Shown piece after piece: positions 61,599-64,000 of a stretch of 64,000 nt of DNA. Below the pieces are notes generated by a model. The model saw only the letters and a program-made list of their open reading frames with translations. It ran no database searches and had not been told where the DNA came from. A program made the position numbers and the translations under genes. The DNA comes from JACMLX01 sp031374935 (GTDB lineage Bacteria > Gemmatimonadota > Gemmatimonadetes > Gemmatimonadales > Gemmatimonadaceae), in assembly GCA_031374935.1 (NCBI GenBank), contig JANMHB010000152.1, positions 1 through 64,000 of the forward strand, in the 5' to 3' direction. How positions within the stretch are numbered: the first letter of the stretch is position 1; every line of letters begins with the position of its first letter.

Positions 61599-62422
61599 CG
61601 GCTTGGAAGCGGTGCGGGGGCTACGCGTCGACGCAGCACCGGACGCTGCGGCGGCAGGGGAACGCGCAGCCGTCGCGCACCATCTGTGGCGTAGGCCACG
61701 TCAACCGGCACATCGCCATTGGGCCAATCACGTTCCTTGCCGGGATGATCCTGCCGCGGCTGCTGCAGCACCCAGGCAGCGATGTCGGCAGCGGCCTGCG
61801 CATCGAGGCTGCCGGGCTGGTCGAACGGCATGTTCGCCTGCAGAAACGTGGCCAACACCTTCTGACGTGCAAGTCCGGCACCAATGGAGTAACTCTGCGC
61901 GCCGAATACCGCCGGCGCATTGACCGTACCTGCGCCATTCGCGCCGTGACAGCGCGCACAGTGTGGTGCATACGCAGTTGCGCCTTTCGTCGCGTCACCG
62001 GTTTCGCGCACGGTATCGGGACGCGCCGTCGCCGGCAGGTGACGCAGCGACTCGAGATACGCGACCATGTCGCGCATGGCGGGATCATCTTCAGGCAGCA
62101 TCCGCCCCGCCAGACTGCGTGCGATGCACTCGTTCACACGCTGTTCGATCGACTCCTGCGCACCGCGGCGGGCGCGGTACTTCGGGAATCGCGCCGTGAC
62201 ACCGATCCACGGCATGGCGGTGCCGCGCTTGCCGTCGTCGAGGTGGCAACTCGTGCAGCGCAGGCCATTCCCGGCGTGGCGCGGCAGACTGTCGCTGAAG
62301 TGCTGCAGCAGCGCCAGCCCGCGGCGTGCGTCCGGCGCCGGCTCGGGCACCGGCGGGTGCGACGCTCCCATGCGGATCGCCGCCGCGCACGAGAGCGAAG
62401 CAAGTGGAATCCAGAATCGCAT
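61595..62422 (-). CDS. dihaem cytochrome c, thiosulfate dehydrogenase-like
   Basis: A 275-residue periplasmic protein with a signal peptide and two CxxCH sites (RCTSCHLDDG and CARCHGANG). The region after the first haem site (PWIGVTARFPKYRARRGAQ, then RVNECIARSLAGR) matches TsdA-type thiosulfate dehydrogenases, in which a nearby Cys is the active-site ligand. A Met ligand may be in PFDQ-neighbouring NMPFDQ. The C-terminus after residue 240 is Arg/Pro-rich. It could oxidise thiosulfate to tetrathionate or serve as an electron carrier. Confidence 0.78.
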   Translation of the reverse strand: MRFWIPLASLSCAAAIRMGASHPPVPEPAPDARRGLALLQHFSDSLPRHAGNGLRCTSCHLDDGKRGTAMPWIGVTARFPKYRARRGAQESIEQRVNECIARSLAGRMLPEDDPAMRDMVAYLESLRHLPATARPDTVRETGDATKGATAYAPHCARCHGANGAGTVNAPAVFGAQSYSIGAGLARQKVLATFLQANMPFDQPGSLDAQAAADIAAWVLQQPRQDHPGKERDWPNGDVPVDVAYATDGARRLRVPLPPQRPVLRRRVAPAPLPSR

Positions 62423-62460
62423 GCCGAAACGTACGCGTGAGGACGCGTCCCCGGCATGCC

Positions 62461-63093
62461 TCAGCGCGGTTCGCTCATCCAGCGCCGCACGACCTGAAGA
62501 TCAGCCGGCGTCAGTCCGTGTCCGGTTGCCTGCCACTCCAGCGTGACCGACGCGCCGGCCTCACGCAGCAGCGACGCCAGTCGTTCCGCATTCGCGCGCG
62601 GAACGATCGGATCCAGCTCGCCCTCAACCATCAGGACCGGCGCTCCATGCAACGCCTGCGTCTGGTGAGGAATCAACGGCACCATGCTGCGCAAGAGCGC
62701 GGCGCCGGAGACTACCCCCGGATGCAGCAGCAGCAGGGCAGCGGCGATGTTCGCGCCGTTGGAGTAGCCGACCGCGACCACCCGTGCCGCATCGAAGCCG
62801 TAGACCGAAGCGGCAGCGGGCACGAACGCGGCCAGGTCCGTCGCCCGCACCCGCAGATCCGCCTCGTCGAACACGCCTTCGGCCAGTCGCCGAAAGAAAC
62901 GCGGCATACCGTTTTCGAGGACCTGTCCACGGACGCCGAGCAGGCGGGCACCCGGCGCGACGGCAGCACCGATGTCCAGAAGGTCATGTTCATTGCCTCC
63001 AGTGCCATGCAGCAGCAGAACCGTGCGCTCTTCGGAAGCGTCCGTCGGCGGCACGTGCACATGCGCAAACCCCAAGGCGGCGGCGCTGCTCAT
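62461..63093 (-). CDS. alpha/beta hydrolase (carboxylesterase), MhqD-like
   Basis: A 210-residue hydrolase. The oxyanion region is VLLLHGTGGNEHDLL. The nucleophile elbow is GYSNGAN (GxSxG). The Asp is in EGELDPIVP and the His in TGHGLTP, a full catalytic triad. ATG 63093 overlaps the ring-cleaving dioxygenase stop by 4 bases. Together they resemble the mhqO-mhqD hydroquinone-resistance genes of Bacillus, though general esterase activity is equally possible. Confidence 0.87.
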   Translation of the reverse strand: MSSAAALGFAHVHVPPTDASEERTVLLLHGTGGNEHDLLDIGAAVAPGARLLGVRGQVLENGMPRFFRRLAEGVFDEADLRVRATDLAAFVPAAASVYGFDAARVVAVGYSNGANIAAALLLLHPGVVSGAALLRSMVPLIPHQTQALHGAPVLMVEGELDPIVPRANAERLASLLREAGASVTLEWQATGHGLTPADLQVVRRWMSEPR

Positions 63094-64000
63094 GGCGCGG
63101 CGACTCCGCGGCCGGGGATCTGCAGCACGGGCAACTGTGACGCCAGCTGTTGGCGCAGGTGCGCGTGCTGCGGCGGTAGCTGAAGTGCCTCCCCCAGATG
63201 CTCGGCCGCCTCGTCGATCAGGAAGCCAGGCGCATCCGTCGCCAGTTCGTACAGCACCTGCCCCGGTTCCCTGAAGTACATCGAGCGAAAGTACGTGCGA
63301 TCGATCTGGTCGGTAATCGCGACGCCCGCCGCCGCGATCTGCGACCGCAACCCGAACTCGGTCGCGTCGTCGGCGGCACGGAAGGCGACGTGATGCACCG
63401 TCCCCGCACCACCGGTACCGGCCGCGCCCGTCGGCAACTCCCGCAGATCGACGATCGTGCCCGGGCCACCGGCATCGACACTGAATCGCACCAGATCTTC
63501 GTGCGTACCGACGTGCCGGAAGCCCATCCGTTCGGTGAGCATCGCAGCGGACGTCGCCAGACTCCGGATCCAGAGCGTGACTGCGTGCATGCCGCGCACA
63601 CTCATGGCGGCCGGCACCCCGACCGGACTCTCCCACCCGGGCAACGCACTGGCCGCATCGCTGGCCACGAGGGCCAGTGGCAACCCGTCGTGATCGGTGA
63701 AAATGAGTACCGTTTCGCCGTCAAAGCGGCGCACCGGTCCGATGAAAGCCACCTGATGTTCCGTCAGTCGTTGTATCCAGAACGCGAGTGAGGCGGTGGG
63801 CACCGCCAGCTGGGTCTCGGCAACCTGGCCCACACCAACACGGCCGCGGCGCGCGCTCGGCCAGGGGAAGAACGTCAGGATGCTGCCGGGCCGGCCGGTG
63901 GCGTCGCCGTAGTAGAGATGATACGTGCCGGGATCATCAAAATTGACCGTCTGCTTGACGAATCGCAGACCCAGTGTGCCGGCGTAGAAGTCCAGATTCC
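63090..64000 (-). CDS. VOC-family ring-cleaving dioxygenase, MhqO-like (5' end outside the window)
   Basis: The frame is open to the window edge, so the start is missing; about 303 residues are present. The visible N-terminal part (NLDFYAGTLGLRFVKQTVNF, GSILTFFPW) is a VOC fold, and a second copy begins near SVRGMHAVTLWIRS and continues with AGTVHHVAFRAADD. Metal ligands (His in AGTVHHVAF and Glu in GQVLYELATDAPGF) are present. MhqO-type proteins cleave hydroquinones. The ATGA overlap with the hydrolase suggests joint translation. Confidence 0.88.
   Translation of the reverse strand, partial: NLDFYAGTLGLRFVKQTVNFDDPGTYHLYYGDATGRPGSILTFFPWPSARRGRVGVGQVAETQLAVPTASLAFWIQRLTEHQVAFIGPVRRFDGETVLIFTDHDGLPLALVASDAASALPGWESPVGVPAAMSVRGMHAVTLWIRSLATSAAMLTERMGFRHVGTHEDLVRFSVDAGGPGTIVDLRELPTGAAGTGGAGTVHHVAFRAADDATEFGLRSQIAAAGVAITDQIDRTYFRSMYFREPGQVLYELATDAPGFLIDEAAEHLGEALQLPPQHAHLRQQLASQLPVLQIPGRGVAAP

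Noticed and set aside
1..64000. CRISPR arrays and rRNA genes
   Set aside because: No regularly spaced repeats and no rRNA-like sequence were seen.

Overview
The window reads as a piece of a high-GC bacterial chromosome with a Gram-negative envelope: secretin, TolC-type outer-membrane protein, lipoproteins, beta-barrel protein and periplasmic cytochrome c. The gene families, their order and the pilin sequences suggest a member of Gemmatimonadota or a relative. That placement is inference from remembered gene families, not a measured phylogeny. Most real genes lie on the minus strand in tight operons with 4-base ATGA overlaps.

Region by region. (1) 1-3.8 kb is a chromosomal integron: an IntI-type integrase (2714-3808, minus), two well-formed attC sites (947-1042 and 1777-1873) and three cassettes carrying a GNAT acetyltransferase, a HigB/HigA-type toxin-antitoxin pair and a PIN/AbrB toxin-antitoxin pair. 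The integrase points toward its cassettes, opposite to the classical layout. (2) 4.0-4.4 kb holds tRNA-Tyr and tRNA-Thr with a UUCG-loop terminator. (3) 4.4-15.5 kb carries housekeeping and envelope genes: cysS, an ABC-like protein without a Walker A motif, a DgcN/DUF1611 protein, an AI-2E-type permease, PspA with a YbjN-like partner, two membrane proteins (one ABA4-like), a PBP1C-like enzyme and two-part serine dehydratase. (4) 15.8-20.3 kb is a lower-GC stretch with a SARP-like AAA regulator, a membrane HD-GYP phosphodiesterase and a 22-codon peptide gene with a strong Shine-Dalgarno sequence. (5) 20.6-35.3 kb holds an unrecognised protein, an orphan sigma-54 activator with a receiver lacking its phospho-acceptor, gcvT, bcp, argF, and the conserved topA-trmFO-xerC-hslV-hslU block, plus aroC-aroK.

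(6) 35.4-52.5 kb is a type IV pilus locus: pilM-N-O-P-Q, a terminal lipoprotein, three minor-pilin-like genes, a degenerate kinase-like membrane protein, four tandem pilin paralogues and pilS-pilR. Two of the pilins have good sigma-54 promoter matches, which fits control by PilR. (7) 52.5-64 kb carries a CNNM/CBS membrane protein, a lipoprotein methyltransferase, an ArfB-type rescue factor, an outer-membrane barrel protein, and a type I secretion set (TolC, HlyD, ABC). The ABC protein's nucleotide-binding domain has lost key residues. The window ends with an HslR-like S4 protein, a TsdA-like dihaem cytochrome c and an MhqD/MhqO-like pair, the last gene running off the end.

The most unusual items are the inverted-integrase integron with toxin-antitoxin cassettes, the small peptide gene beside the membrane HD-GYP protein, the tandem pilin array and the ABC-type proteins with degenerate ATPase motifs.
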